Assembly (NCBI GenBank): GCA_947179485.1
Contig: OX359247.1
Location: forward strand, 62,159,131-62,223,130
Length of the DNA stretch: 64,000 bases
Direction: 5' to 3'
Source: Allacma fusca
Taxonomy: Eukaryota; Arthropoda; Collembola; Symphypleona; Sminthuridae
Part shown: positions 49,101-61,824 of the stretch, piece by piece
How positions within the stretch are numbered: position 1 is the first letter of the stretch
Layout: the number at the start of each line of letters is the position of its first letter
The notes under the pieces: generated by a model
What the model saw: only the letters and a program-made list of their open reading frames with translations
Databases searched by the model: none
Told to the model about the DNA's origin: nothing
Program-made: the position numbers and the translations under genes

Positions 49101-52100
49101 ACTAAAGAGGACAACAAGTTTAGGGAAAGAAAGACCTGTGAGAAGAACATTCACACATAATACAGAGCCGAATCCAGGAAATTAAAGTTACCTAAACTTG
49201 TCAAAACTCAAAACTTATTTCCAGACTTTTCGTCAACAGGACAAAAAAAATCAGAGGGAACGGAGTGGGATATGTATATATATTTATCTATATATATAAA
49301 AAAATATATATAGGTATATTAGAAAGAAAGAGAGAGAGAAAGAGAGAGAGAGATCCAAGGAGTGGGAAATATCCGAGTGTTTCACCTTGCCCCATTTGTG
49401 AGTTCTTTCTTGGAAAGCCTTACGTATGTATAGGACATGTGTGTATCTACCTATACATATAAACGCCATTTCAAAGGAAATGGGTAACCAGGACTTTCAC
49501 TCTGTGGTATATACATATAAGTATCTATCTATATCTATTGATATGCATGTAATAGGCAGGTGATATGTACTTTATATGGCACTCAAACGGACTTCGAGCC
49601 AACCTTTAGAAAAACATATTATCCCTTGCAGAAATTCTGCTCCAGACACTACAATTCCCATGTAATGTGCTCAAAAGAGTCTTTTCAGTTGCTCTTAAAT
49701 GGAAATCAGAGAGTTAAAAGGGCCCAAGCACTGTCCATTCCATTTCCTCCGGCCATAAATTTCAGGCACAAACATTCTTCTCCCACAAACCTGACTCGGC
49801 GTTTTGCATGGTCTTTCTTTCCCTTCTCCAAATTCCAACAATAACAAGCCAATCTCAGCCTCGCACATTTTCAAATAGCCGCGGTTTTTTTTTCAATTAA
49901 ACCTCAATTCCCCCGCATGTCTCAAAAAATATGTATAAGTATTTCCGTACAATTAATTCTTTTTCTTTTCAAATTTAAAATTTTATTGCAGGCTTAGAGG
50001 TGATCGTCCTTGGTCCTTTATGCTCAATGTCTTTGAGAAATTTTGGAAACAATGAAATGATAAGGATTTTTGGAATTCATTTTTTCTTTAGAGAAAATTA
50101 TTGATGCCAGCAGGCCTCAACCTCAAAATATTTCGAAATTCCTCTGGAAGTTTGTGAAAACTAGATTTCCTAATTTTCCCTAATTTTTATAATTTTGCTT
50201 AACAAGTTTTGACTTTTTTTAGAAATGCTCTGAAATTAGACACCCAAAAGGGTTCCTGAATTGTTAGTAAAATTTAATTCTCGAGATGTTTGTTTTTTTT
50301 ATGGAAATGATGGGATCAAAAATTCAGAATTTTTGCTCCCCATCAAATGAACACTGTTAATTTCTGGGAATTCTTTTTGTGTACATGCAAACTTTTCTCA
50401 TTCTTTTTTTATATTTGGAGGTAAATGATGGAAAAATTAAGCTTAATCTGACACAACTTTGAAACTTTCTCTGAGCAAAATTTCTGGCGTCCAGTTAACG
50501 AACCTGCAATAAATTTCTGGCAAGGAAAAATATTTTCGGGAAAAATCTTCCTTTTCAATGTCCTTGTAATCCAGGCTCCCTTTTCTTTATCGCCTTGGAA
50601 GCTTATCCAAATCAGATAACAACATCCCACCTGTTTTTTATGGAGACACCAGCAGGATTTACAGGGAAGTAAATCCCTAGAGATTGCATTTTTGACTATT
50701 GTCATCCCGTACATACATATATACATAGATGCCTGTAATTATGGTTACCATTCCCAAAGGGTTGCGTCACTCCCAGGAGAGAATAAGCTTTGAAACGGAA
50801 ATTTCATCTCTTTACAGTACATCTTTCTGTGAGGGAACCTTCAAAAGCCCCAAATTCGGACTCTCACTCTGACGTGCTACTTAAAGGTAGGAAATATTTT
50901 TTGGGGGGAAAATCTTGGAATACTGTTGGCCCCACTGAGAAAATCCCCTTATAAAGGAAGTCCGTAGTAACTCTAGAACACTGTACAGAGCATTCATTCA
51001 AATGCCACATATGTTTAAAATTGGATCAGCTCCAAAGACTTGTGTACTTTCACTCGCACGCTCCCTCCTCCCCGAGATCAAAATAATATTAACTCTCAAT
51101 ACTTTTCCTCACCGCAGGGAAATCTCATTACCACTGAATGACACAGTTTCTCCTATTTATGTCCTCACATATATGACTGGAAATTTATATGTAGATCCAT
51201 AATGACATGTTACCTTCCCATGCTACGCCATAAACCCATTTAGAGTTTCCCAGGAGCTACTAATTACCCCGCGGTTTTCCACTCACCTCCAGTCCCTCAT
51301 CCAATCCTCATATAATCAGTTCCCTGTAATAATCTCACGCACTAAGGAGATGAGAGGTTTTAAATCTTTTGACACGTGCTCCACCTTTTAGCTTTCCAGC
51401 TCCACGGGCTCCAGCCATACAGTTTACATTGCCTCAATAATTTTCTTGTACTATTGAAATTGCCTCGGGCAATCTTGTAGCTCCAACCAGCTATCTCTTA
51501 CTTCAAGGGTTCTTTCTTGAGAAGCGTTTCCGAATTTTATGGTGACAAGATTAAGCGCAACTTTTTTAAATTTGAATAATGACAACGCCAATCAATACTT
51601 TTACTGCCCCTCGCCAAAAATACAATACTGCTTTTGGAATAAATTGTGGATAGTTTGTGAATTTTAATTAATTATAAAGGCAGTTTCCATAAGTTCTTAA
51701 GGGAATTGTCAACGTTGACTGAGGGTGAGTAGAACAGTTTGACAAATTCTGGAGTCAATTTATGTAAAAACGAATAATGCCCTCTGCTGATTCTTTAGTA
51801 AATGTTTCAAAACAAGAAAAATACTTATTAATTAAAAATAACAGTTTTAAGTGAAATCTTCCTGTAGAAGTCATTATTTTAGACCACTACAGTCCCTCAA
51901 TTTTGCCCCCACTCAACTTTGTAAAAAATAAAATAAAATGTGACAAATCTGTATTCTGTATGTTGTCCGCTAAATATTAGTAATTATTAAAAATATTTGA
52001 TTTAAAAGTAATAATTATTTTGATTGCATAGGACCGGAGGTCATATCAGTATCTATTCAACCTACAGAGTAATTTTGATCTACAAATAAAAGACTCCTTA

Positions 52101-52583
52101 ATAGAAATAAATATGTTTTGCATGTAGGGCAAAATGCTCTGAATAATTTCCGGGTTCCAGCATATTAATTCTTGTTCTTATAAGAGTAGATATTCTACTA
52201 TGAAAAGTTTTCTTGCTTCTATCTGTAATTATTAGGTATAAGGGATGCTCTAGTGTACAGAGTAGACTGTATATTGTGAAGTTGAGGAGTATGGGATGAA
52301 GAAACAGTAGGACAGCCTACAGTGTCATCTTGGAATGACAGCATCCCTGGAAATACCAAAATTTGACTGGTAATCCCAATCTCGTCAAAATATTTTTGGT
52401 GGTAACGGAAACGTGTCTGAATGTATGTTTTGTCCCCAGAGACAATGCTCTTACGAGGGGATTTCTGACAGTGAGAGTACACTGTAATAAAAAAAATGCC
52501 CCGGTCGTCCTCGGCCCAGCCTCTGATTGTGACTGCGGCCGGATTCTGTGGTGATTTGGGTGAAGGGAAGGAGACAAGACTTT

Positions 52584-52601
52584 TCTCTCTCTCTCTCTCT
52601 C
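52584..52601. repeat. (TC)n microsatellite
   Basis: About nine CT units in a pyrimidine-rich stretch. Confidence 0.85.
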
Positions 52602-55600
52602 CTTTCCCTCTTCTTTGCGGCTATTTATTGATTCGGCAATAAACATGACCTATGGAAGACAAGAGCGAGACTCCGGGAGGCAACCTGTCTTCTCCTTCTC
52701 TCCACCATAAATCCCCTCTAATCTCTTTGTCTCTTCACGTTCCCCGCCTCGATGGAGGCTGGCGGGTGGCTTTGTTGTTCTCTCGCGAAATTATTATTAT
52801 TCCATTATGTAAGCCAGCTCTCTCTTACTTTCCAATTACTTTCCCTAACCTCAGGTTAACTCCAAATTGGTCCCACTCTCCTCTTGTCATTCGGACGTCC
52901 CACAGAGTCAGTCACTTCCCACAGATTCCTCCTATTTTTCCAATACATTAATGGAGCTCAAAGTGCAAACTATGAATTTCACCTCAATATAATTTCTCAA
53001 TTTCATATTCACCGCCTATTTTCCCTTCCCACAGGATAATATGATATGGCCTTGAAAGTTGAAAATGTTTGGGGGAGGAATTGCTGAGCTTCCCCAACAA
53101 GCAAATTTTACTCAGTCAGTACAAGCAAGCTCACATTTTTTCCATATGAATGTTTACCTACATTTTAAAGGAAACTTCCCACACAAAATAGTGTGAGTAA
53201 AAGGCACTTGTTTATTATTCACAAACCACTACCTACATATGTACATATTTCAAAAATATATTTATGTGGTCATGTCTGCGCACGTTGTATGTACCTTATG
53301 GCAGTTTGAACCAAGGGGTAGATACTTTACTAGGGAAATATTTACCTAGTAAAGTTTCCCAGGTTTCAAATTAGTTTGCTTCTGGAAATGCCCCCTTGAA
53401 AAACAACATTGGGATAATTAAATTTTACCTTCATAGTAAATGTAGTGGAGTAAGACGGATAACCAGATCCTATGAATAGCTTTCTCAATCATTCCCTATA
53501 ATCTTTAAGGAATAACGTAAGGTTGAAAATGGATTTTTACGGGTGCCTTAACAATTTTCAGATATTTGTTTATTTCCGCTTTTTTAAATAGATACAATAT
53601 TTTGCTGACATCCAATTTTATCTACTGAAATTTGTCAGACCCATTTTCTTGATAATTTCCAGAGATTGAATTTTCCCCGCCCACAATCTATTGGTAGATG
53701 ACTTTACCCAATGTTGATTATAATACAATTTTTGATTGAACAGTTGTATCTAATTACATGCACTGTGTCTTCTAGTAATTGTCACAAATTACTACAATCA
53801 CATATACGCTCTTTCAAAAAAGAACGTGTGTTATTTCAAAGGGCGTATAGCACCTTGTTATGATGAGCATTTCATGTTGGAACTGTAGCCAAATTAATCA
53901 AGAATATTCAATTTTTGTAAATAAAGAAATATATGACAAACGTTTTGTATTTCAATCTTTGACATCAACGTCCATTGCAAATTGGAATTTTCTACAGACT
54001 GACTCAAACAACATATCTTTGAAGCCCTGTGAAGTTGCGTAACTAATATAATAAATTCATAAAGAACTTTCTCATATGAACATCTACATTTAGATATATG
54101 AAGTTAGTGTCTTTCTGGGAATTATTTTGAAAAGGAATGAATGAAAAGCCGTAGGGAGTGAGTCTAAAATACGAATAAAAAAAAATTCTAGTCTGTTAAA
54201 AAAAGAAGGAAAAGAAATCGGATGACATTTTCCGATTCCCATGGGAGCTCCGGAGATGGATTAAACTTAAAGGCTCAACTTGTTCCTTGTATTTCTTCTT
54301 CTTCGTGGGAAATGAAAAAAAAGAGATGCGACAAAAGGATTCCAACTTGAAGCAATCGTGTCTTCAGAAAAAGTATCGCATTGAAAATTATTGCACCCAA
54401 TGTTCGAATCAAACGTAACTTTTCAAGGGGGATTTCAATCAAATTAAAGATGAAAACGTCAAAGTTCGGATCATGGAAGCGCATGACATTTTTTCTTTGG
54501 ACACCTGCCTATACATATATACATATATACATATTATACATAGGAAGCAACATTATGTATGTACATTCATGCAGACAGGGTGTCAGGAGACCTTTTTCTC
54601 GCTCTATATATGTACCTACATATATCCCAATGCAAAGGAGAGTGTAAAATGTCTATGTCTATAACACAATTCGTAAACATTCACTATCTGAGGGATTTTC
54701 TCCTACAAGAAATTTTTATAAAAAATCCATACGAAATTCATACTTTACTTCATATTTCAGACTAATTACTGCAACTTAAAATTTCTCTTTTAAAATAATT
54801 TTACAAATTCTGGAAGAAAATTGCTACCAGTAGGAGGGGGTGATGGAAATGAAATTGAAATTCCTCAATGTACCATGTACGGGTTTAGGGCAGATAAAAG
54901 GTTTTTGTGTAAGTGCATAAATGCTGTTATGTACAAAAATAATAATTTAGATACTCTTGTTCTTGTATAGACGAAAATATCGATACGGCATACCAGGAGT
55001 ACGTTTCCGAGTTGAATTATCTTTCAAATGATATTGGATAAGCTCAGGTTGACCCAATTTTTCTTTGCTGGTATTTGTGTTGCTAGTTTAAATTTCAAGC
55101 TGGCTTGGGGATCAAAGATGAAGTAACGCCATAGAAAATTCCAGGATTGTGTGTTATCAAAAATTTGAAAGTACATGACCCGCATGAGGGAAACGTTACC
55201 CCAGATCATGTTCTTCTGCAGACTTTCAGATTTCTTTGAAGTTCCGCTTTCTACTAAAATTACTCTTTTTGAAACCCATCTTGTGAGAGCGGTAAAAATA
55301 ATATTTGAATATCAGTCCTGCTTAAATGGGTGATTCCACGAAGGTATGATAAATACAGTGTGGAGTGGGTGCTAATTCAAACTTAGATATGTTGTAGCAT
55401 TTGAACTAGATAGGTACGCTAATACAGGGATGGGACAGAACTCTTGGAAGGCACAGTCGAAGAAAGACTTCCATGATTTCCGTGAGGATGAGGGAAAGTA
55501 ACCACAGATTAATTCCAAGCCATTAGCTACACAAGCGATGTAGGGTACCCCCAAAAAATAAACGCTAGAGCTAATAATCGTAAGTACTGGGAAAACACAT

Positions 55601-58600
55601 GATAAATCCGGTATAGCGGAAAAATTCCACATGGAGTTCTAATCAGGGGTTATATCTGTAATTTTATTATAGTAATGGTAAGTGCAACCCCATCGTGGTC
55701 TTTATATAGGAATCCATATCATAATTGCTGGATTCACACTTGACCACAGGCTTAAAATCCTAGGGAATATAATCCTCTCTGTTACCATGTAATTACATAT
55801 GTTTGACATCTGATTGTATGTATTAATGATATAATGAAAGAACCATAATGTAAGCAATGATCATTGTAATCGGAGGGCTTTCTCTTTTAATTTTTTATAC
55901 TTTCTCCTTTTAGTATGCGCTACGTAAAATACGTTGAGCCCTTTAAAGTAAAATACTCCAAGTATTGGACTCAACTTACAATTTTCCACATCAAACCAGC
56001 AGGAATGAATAACGGGAACTATTACTGTACACTGGATATTGCCTCATATTCGGAATTGACCACTACAACCCCTATCATTAGTCAATGACTTATAATCCAT
56101 AAAGTAATCACAGGGATGAATGGAATCCGAATTATTCACTTGGAGATGAGATTCTAGGGTAAAGCTTATTTCCTCCCAAAATCCGTCAATGGATTTTTCA
56201 ATATATTGTTAGATAAACTAAGTATAATCTGTCATTAAAATAACATGCTAATATTTCCCAGTGTGTTATCTGTGAGCCCATATGAAGAAACATTTAATTT
56301 CGGTGTAATACTTAAGGGGTAAGGATATATTCCCGCATTTAGGGAAATGAAATCTGTTAATTTTGTGGATACCAACCAGGACTGCTTATTCGAATCTGAA
56401 TAACAATAATAATTGGAATCGGTATTTCATTCGTATTTTCTGGTATCTTTATCGGGATTTGTATTCGTAAATAATTACTTTTTTTCAAGTATTTAAATCC
56501 ATATTGAATCTAAAGAAATATCTACAGATATTCGAATTTGTATTCAAAATATATTCTTAAATCGTGTAATTATCTAATTCTCAGATATACATATATCGGA
56601 GAAATCCGTGACATTAAAAATAACACTGTAGATTCAAAAAATAAAAATGAGGCTTTTACCCAATCGTTAAAAACTACTCGTTGGAATATAAAATTTATCA
56701 TTACGTCTGTGACTCCACGAAATGACGTAGAGCAAAGAGACTAATGCCATTTATGAAAATGTTGCGCTACAATCTAGGTAATCAATTAAATGTTCTTTTT
56801 GATGTGGGATATAAAGGGGGTCTAAGGGTCTTCAGGGGAAACAGAATGCAGACCACTTCTCTAATAATTTAAAGTATTCTGAGAACTAGAGTGGCCCAAA
56901 GACATTATTTGTGATTCAACAAGTCATATGCGGTTATGGTACTTGTGTAGATGAAACAGTAATGCCTTTATAAAAACCTCCGGCACAGCTCTGAGGTTCT
57001 TTGCATTCATAATTCCCGAATTCAGGCACTTTCTGGCTTACGTTTAGATGTAAAGTTATAATATATTTTTGGGCTCTACAAGCTCCAGGTAATAATATTT
57101 ATTTGTTACTTGAATGAAATATTTGAATATTTGAACATTTGAGTCATATTGGAATTTATAACAAATATTTGAATCAATCGGAGTAGAATTTTTATGTTAC
57201 AAAATAAAAACATACGAAAATTGGGATTGGAATCCGTTAAGGTTAATCTTAACGGAATTATTACATCCCTACATTTCCAATATAAATTAACCTAAATTAC
57301 AAACATACCTTCAATTTTAAAAAAAAATGACACGATTGTTTAAAAATGAAGTATGCAGTCTGTCTGGAATCCAGGAATGCTAAAAATATTACAGCTGTAC
57401 AGACATTTGTGCAATAAAACTTGGCAAATAATTTGTGATTGAAGTTTTTATAACTGACTTAACCTAGTTAAGTCAAACGTTATGACCGTTTGACTGTGGC
57501 GAATCTTGGGGGGAATCAATCCATATATCTAACTCCTGGTGGCCAAGATCTTAAAAGAGTAAATTACATTTTGCAATTCAGCTTACAAATCAAATGAAAT
57601 CTGTATTCCCCAAAGGTTTCCTGAGTAATCTGCCCACCAAAATATTAATGGACCACACTATTACGTTCTACAAGTGTAATTTTAAAGACCTCAAAGGCAT
57701 CCTTTGAACGATTAGCTCTGAGAGCATATATACGTATATTTTCAACTCGAAACCCCTGATAGTCTGCTAATTGCTTTTACAGTAGTATCCATCTACTAAT
57801 GACTAATACAAAATAATTAACACCTGTTGTAATCCGTCGAATCTTTCCCCAATGACCTTCCCTTGAGAACACTCTCCCTTTTAAAAATATAATGAGATCC
57901 TCCTCGGAGTGTATTTACCTCCTAAATTATAGGAGTATTGCAACCAAATAGTACACGTGACTGAAGTCTTAATAGAATTTTGAAAATCTACACCAAATTT
58001 GTGGACAATGTCTGTTGAAGATTATTAACAGCAATTGGAAATATATAAACAGCGGAAAATAATGCTTCAAAATAAAATTCAAAATGTTGTAGAAACTAAA
58101 ATTGAGAGCTACGGTAATGTTGGATTGAGCATTTTCATCTGATTTTGTAAATGTGGTACAATTTAATTCAACCAGCAAGGCTTGCTAAAAGGCCTTTTTG
58201 GAATTAAAAATATTATTAATGTAGAATTATTACAGATATTGGACAGCCTGATACTTTCCTATGTGGAATGTCCCATTAAATTCACCTTGAAATTTCATAA
58301 CAAAAACTACATAGGAACTTGATTTTTGGAGAACATGTGGGACTTTTTGAACTCCCTCATATTCTTTCCGAAGCTTTATAATAGCCATAATTTAAGGGTC
58401 CCGGGGTTCTAATTTCCCATTTTGAACCCCCCTCCTAGATCCTAAGATAACCAAGTATTTAGGGGCTAAGAGAAGGAGATTAAAATAATAAATGGGACTG
58501 GGGTCATGGGAAATAAATCCGGTTCATAAAATACATTTGTATTCAATTCCTTTTCCATAGAAGCTAAAAAGGGCAACAATCCCATGAAAAATAATTGTGC

Positions 58601-59600
58601 TGAAAGAGAAAAAAAAATCCTGAGTTTCCTCCTGAACTGTTGGAAAAATTGAGGTCCAGAAACCAGACCGTAAGAGTCAGAGTTATAGCGGAAGCATATG
58701 AAACCATGAACTAGAAACTTTTATTGGGTTTGACTGGAGCGATAAAAGATGCAAATGCATGTTGCCCCATGGAATGAAGATAAAGCAAGAAATAATTGTG
58801 TCTATTAATGTTAATAGCCCTTGTATCTATGTGCAGTGAGAGAGATGGATGGGGAGGGTTTTCGGAATAAATGTGGAAAGTTGAGGAGCCCGAAGTTGCC
58901 TCTATGTAAAAAGTTAGCCCGCAATTGAAATCATCATTACTCACAGGTCCCTCTGACTTTTTCCTCCCTTCTTGTCCTGATCATTCAGACTTACCCTAAC
59001 GTTGCATAATTCAGTCATTTAATCCCCGCATTTTTCATGACCTTATACAGAGTAAATTATTATGTACTTCCTCCGAACTATTCGCGTTTCAGTAATTCCC
59101 ATAATTTTTTGTATTGCCCTGCATGTCCTTATTTATAAGGGTTTTATTGCTCGTAAAATTTGTCAATGCAATTTCCCTACTAATTCTCCATGAATTTTTT
59201 CAAAGTGTGGATATCAATTCACAAGGATTTTCCTCTTACCTGGCAACTCTTCTCTTTCTTTTTCTTTCCTTTTGCAATCCCAGCAGTTTGGATCCCAGCA
59301 ATTAATCGTTGTCTCCCAAAAAGTAAAGGAAATCCAAGTTGGAATTTATTACAGAGGATCCAGAGACTGTATACGGTGAAAATTCTACATTCACTTTTCC
59401 AAACGTTGAGGTATATTTTCCTTGAATGTCACTTTTCCCCAGAACTGAAACTAATGGGGTTTTATGGGAATAGAGTCTCAACTGTTTTAAAATGTATGTT
59501 GGGATAGCAAGAGAAGAGAGAGACAGGAATGACCAACAAAACGAGGAGAGAGTGACAGAGTGAAAGTTAAATAAAACGAAAGGGCATGGGAACACTCACC

Positions 59601-59601
<1 letters not shown>

Positions 59602-59654
<53 letters not shown>
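59602..59654. repeat. (AG)n microsatellite, long
   Basis: About 26 AG units, almost uninterrupted, followed by AGA-rich sequence; the longest simple repeat in the window. Confidence 0.92.
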
Positions 59655-59665
<11 letters not shown>

Positions 59666-60235
59666 GAGCACACGGGAGTCATTTCCAGGATGTGCGCCTG
59701 CCGTGCGTTCCTTTTTTTCCCATCCCTCCCTGTCGGGATCCTTTTCTACACGAAACTGTAAAACCTGTTAAATCATATGAAATAACTCCGGGCTGTATAA
59801 ATTCTCCAAACAAAACCTGCTCAAAATTTACCAATTTCATACAATAGAAGTAAAGGAATTTTGGAATCTTATTGAAAAACAGTTCCTAGGGATTCAAGCA
59901 CACATAAACAAACATCAACAAAATACGTGCAAGTTTATACAGTAGAGCCGCACTGTCCTGGCACTCTCAAAATTATAAATTTTTATATAACGTTTTTACT
60001 TATTTTTGCTATACTTTGTGAGATGTGATGAGATCCTTTAAACGCCAGTTTTTAAAGCCAGATGATCATAAGTGAGATCTACTGTAGAGTCAACTACCAA
60101 TCAAATGGACCCCCGAAGGATAGAAAACTTCTTTTAGGATGAAGAACAAACATTTTGTAGAATCCCTAAATTGCCTCTCGCCTTCTTTTTATGCGATATG
60201 AGAGTGAACTTTAAAATATTCGAGTCAATAATTTT

Positions 60236-61824
60236 GAAGCCATTTTGGTGGCAAATTTTGAAGCCATTTTGGTGGCAAATTTTGAAGCCATTTAGGTAGC
60301 AAATTTTGAAGCAATTTAGGTGCCAAATTTTGTAACAAATGTTGTAGCAAATTTTGTAACCAATGTTGTAGCAAATTTTGTAACAAATGTTGTAGCAAAT
60401 TTTGTAACAATGTTGTAGCAAATTTTGTAACAAATGTTGTAGCAAATGTTGTAACAAATGTTGTAGCAAATTTTGTAACAAATGTTGTAGCAAATTTTGT
60501 AACAAATGTTGTAGCAAATTTTGTAACAAATGTTGTAACAAATGTTGTAGCAAATTTTGTAACAAATGTTGTAACAAATGTTGTAGCAAATTTTGTAACA
60601 AATGTTGTAACAAATTTTGTAACAAATGTTGGTGTCAAATTTTGTAACAAATGTTGTAACAAATTTTGTAACAAATGTTGGTGTCAAATTTTGTAACAAA
60701 TGTTGTAGCAAATGTTGTAACAAATGTTGTAGCAAATTTTGTAACAAATGTTGTAACAAATGTTGTAGCAAATTTTGTAACAAATGTTGTAGCAAATTTT
60801 GTAACAAATGTTGTAACAAATGTTGTAGCAAATTTTGTAACAAATGTTGTAACAAATTTTGTAACAAATGTTGGTGTCAAATTTTGTAACAAATGTTGTA
60901 ACAAATTTTGTAACAAATGTTGGTGTCAAATTTTGTAACAAATGTTGGTGTCAAATTTTGTAACAAATGTTGGTGTCAAATTTTGTAACAAATGTTGGTG
61001 TCAAATTTTGTAACAAATGTTGGTGTCAAATTTTGTAACAAATGTTGTAGCAAATGTTGTAACAAATGTTGTAGCAAATTTTGTAACAAATGTTGTAGCA
61101 AATTTTGTAACAAATGTTGTAGCAAATTTTGTAACAAATGTTGTAACAAATGTTGTAGCAAATTTTGTAACAAATGTTGTAACAAATGTTGTAGCAAATT
61201 TTGTAACAAATGTTGTAACAAATTTTGTAACAAATGTTGGTGTCAAATTTTGTAACAAATGTTGTAACAAATTTTGTAACAAATGTTGGTGTCAAATTTT
61301 GTAACAAATGTTGTAGCAAATGTTGTAACAAATGTTGTAGCAAATTTTGTAACAAATGTTGTAGCAAATTTTGTAACAAATGTTGTAGCAAATTTTGTAA
61401 CAAATGTTGTAACAAATGTTGTAGCAAATTTTGTAACAAATGTTGTAACAAATTTTGTAACAAATGTTGGTGTCAAATTTTGTAACAAATGTTGTAACAA
61501 ATTTTGTAACAAATGTTGGTGTCAAATTTTGTAACAAATGTTGGTGTCAAATTTTGTAACAAATGTTGGTGTCAAATTTTGTAACAAATGTTGGTGTCAA
61601 ATTTTGTAACAAATGTTGTAGCAAATTTTGTAACAAATGTTGTAGCAAATTTTGTAATAAATGTTGTAGCAAATTTTGTAACAAATGTTGTAGCAAATTT
61701 TGTAACAAATGTTGTAGCAAATTTTGTAACAAATGTTGGTGTCAAATTTTGTAACAAAGGTTGGTGTCAAATTTTGTAACAAATGTTGGTGTCAAATTTT
61801 GTAGCAAATTTTGCAGCAAATTTG
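60236..61824. repeat. 12/13-bp minisatellite with higher-order blocks
   Basis: It opens with four 24-bp units (60236-60331) built on GAAGCCATTTTGGTGGCAAA. It then runs as 12-bp monomers GTAACAAATGTT and GTAGCAAATTTT, alternating in irregular order, with a 13-bp variant GGTGTCAAATTTT inserted at intervals. Blocks starting GGTGTC...GTAGCAAATGTT recur at about 60680, 61022 and 61288, which indicates higher-order duplication. The 12-base period keeps frames open on both strands, so many ORFs (LLQHLLQN-, FVTKFVTT- or KCCSKFCN-like peptides) appear. They are by-products of the period and are not annotated as genes. Confidence 0.95.

Larger units (their letters stand above)
42631..60235. other. Gene-poor region upstream of the GPCR
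   Basis: I recognise no gene. The promoter of the minus-strand receptor should lie at its left edge. Contents: AG/TC microsatellites (43088-43113, 52584-52601, 59602-59654), dispersed repeat copies near 44385-44535, 50888-50990 and 52350-52486, many GTACATATGTA-type words, and a TATTCG-rich patch near 56385-56560. ORFs of 60-100 codons are scattered on both strands without consistent splice or domain support. Confidence 0.45.

Noticed and set aside
52652..52951. 99-codon plus-strand ORF
   Set aside because: Pyrimidine-rich Ser/Pro/Leu frame typical of chance ORFs in CT-rich DNA.
55024..55632. Two consecutive minus-strand ORFs (86 and 61 codons), the first hydrophobic
   Set aside because: They could be exons of a membrane protein, but I found no phase-matched splice pair and no known motif.
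60134..61782. Many overlapping ORFs on both strands encoding LLQHLLQN-, FVTKFVTT- or KCCSKFCN-like repeats
   Set aside because: They follow from the 12-base repeat period, occur on both strands and in several frames, and have no start or splice context.
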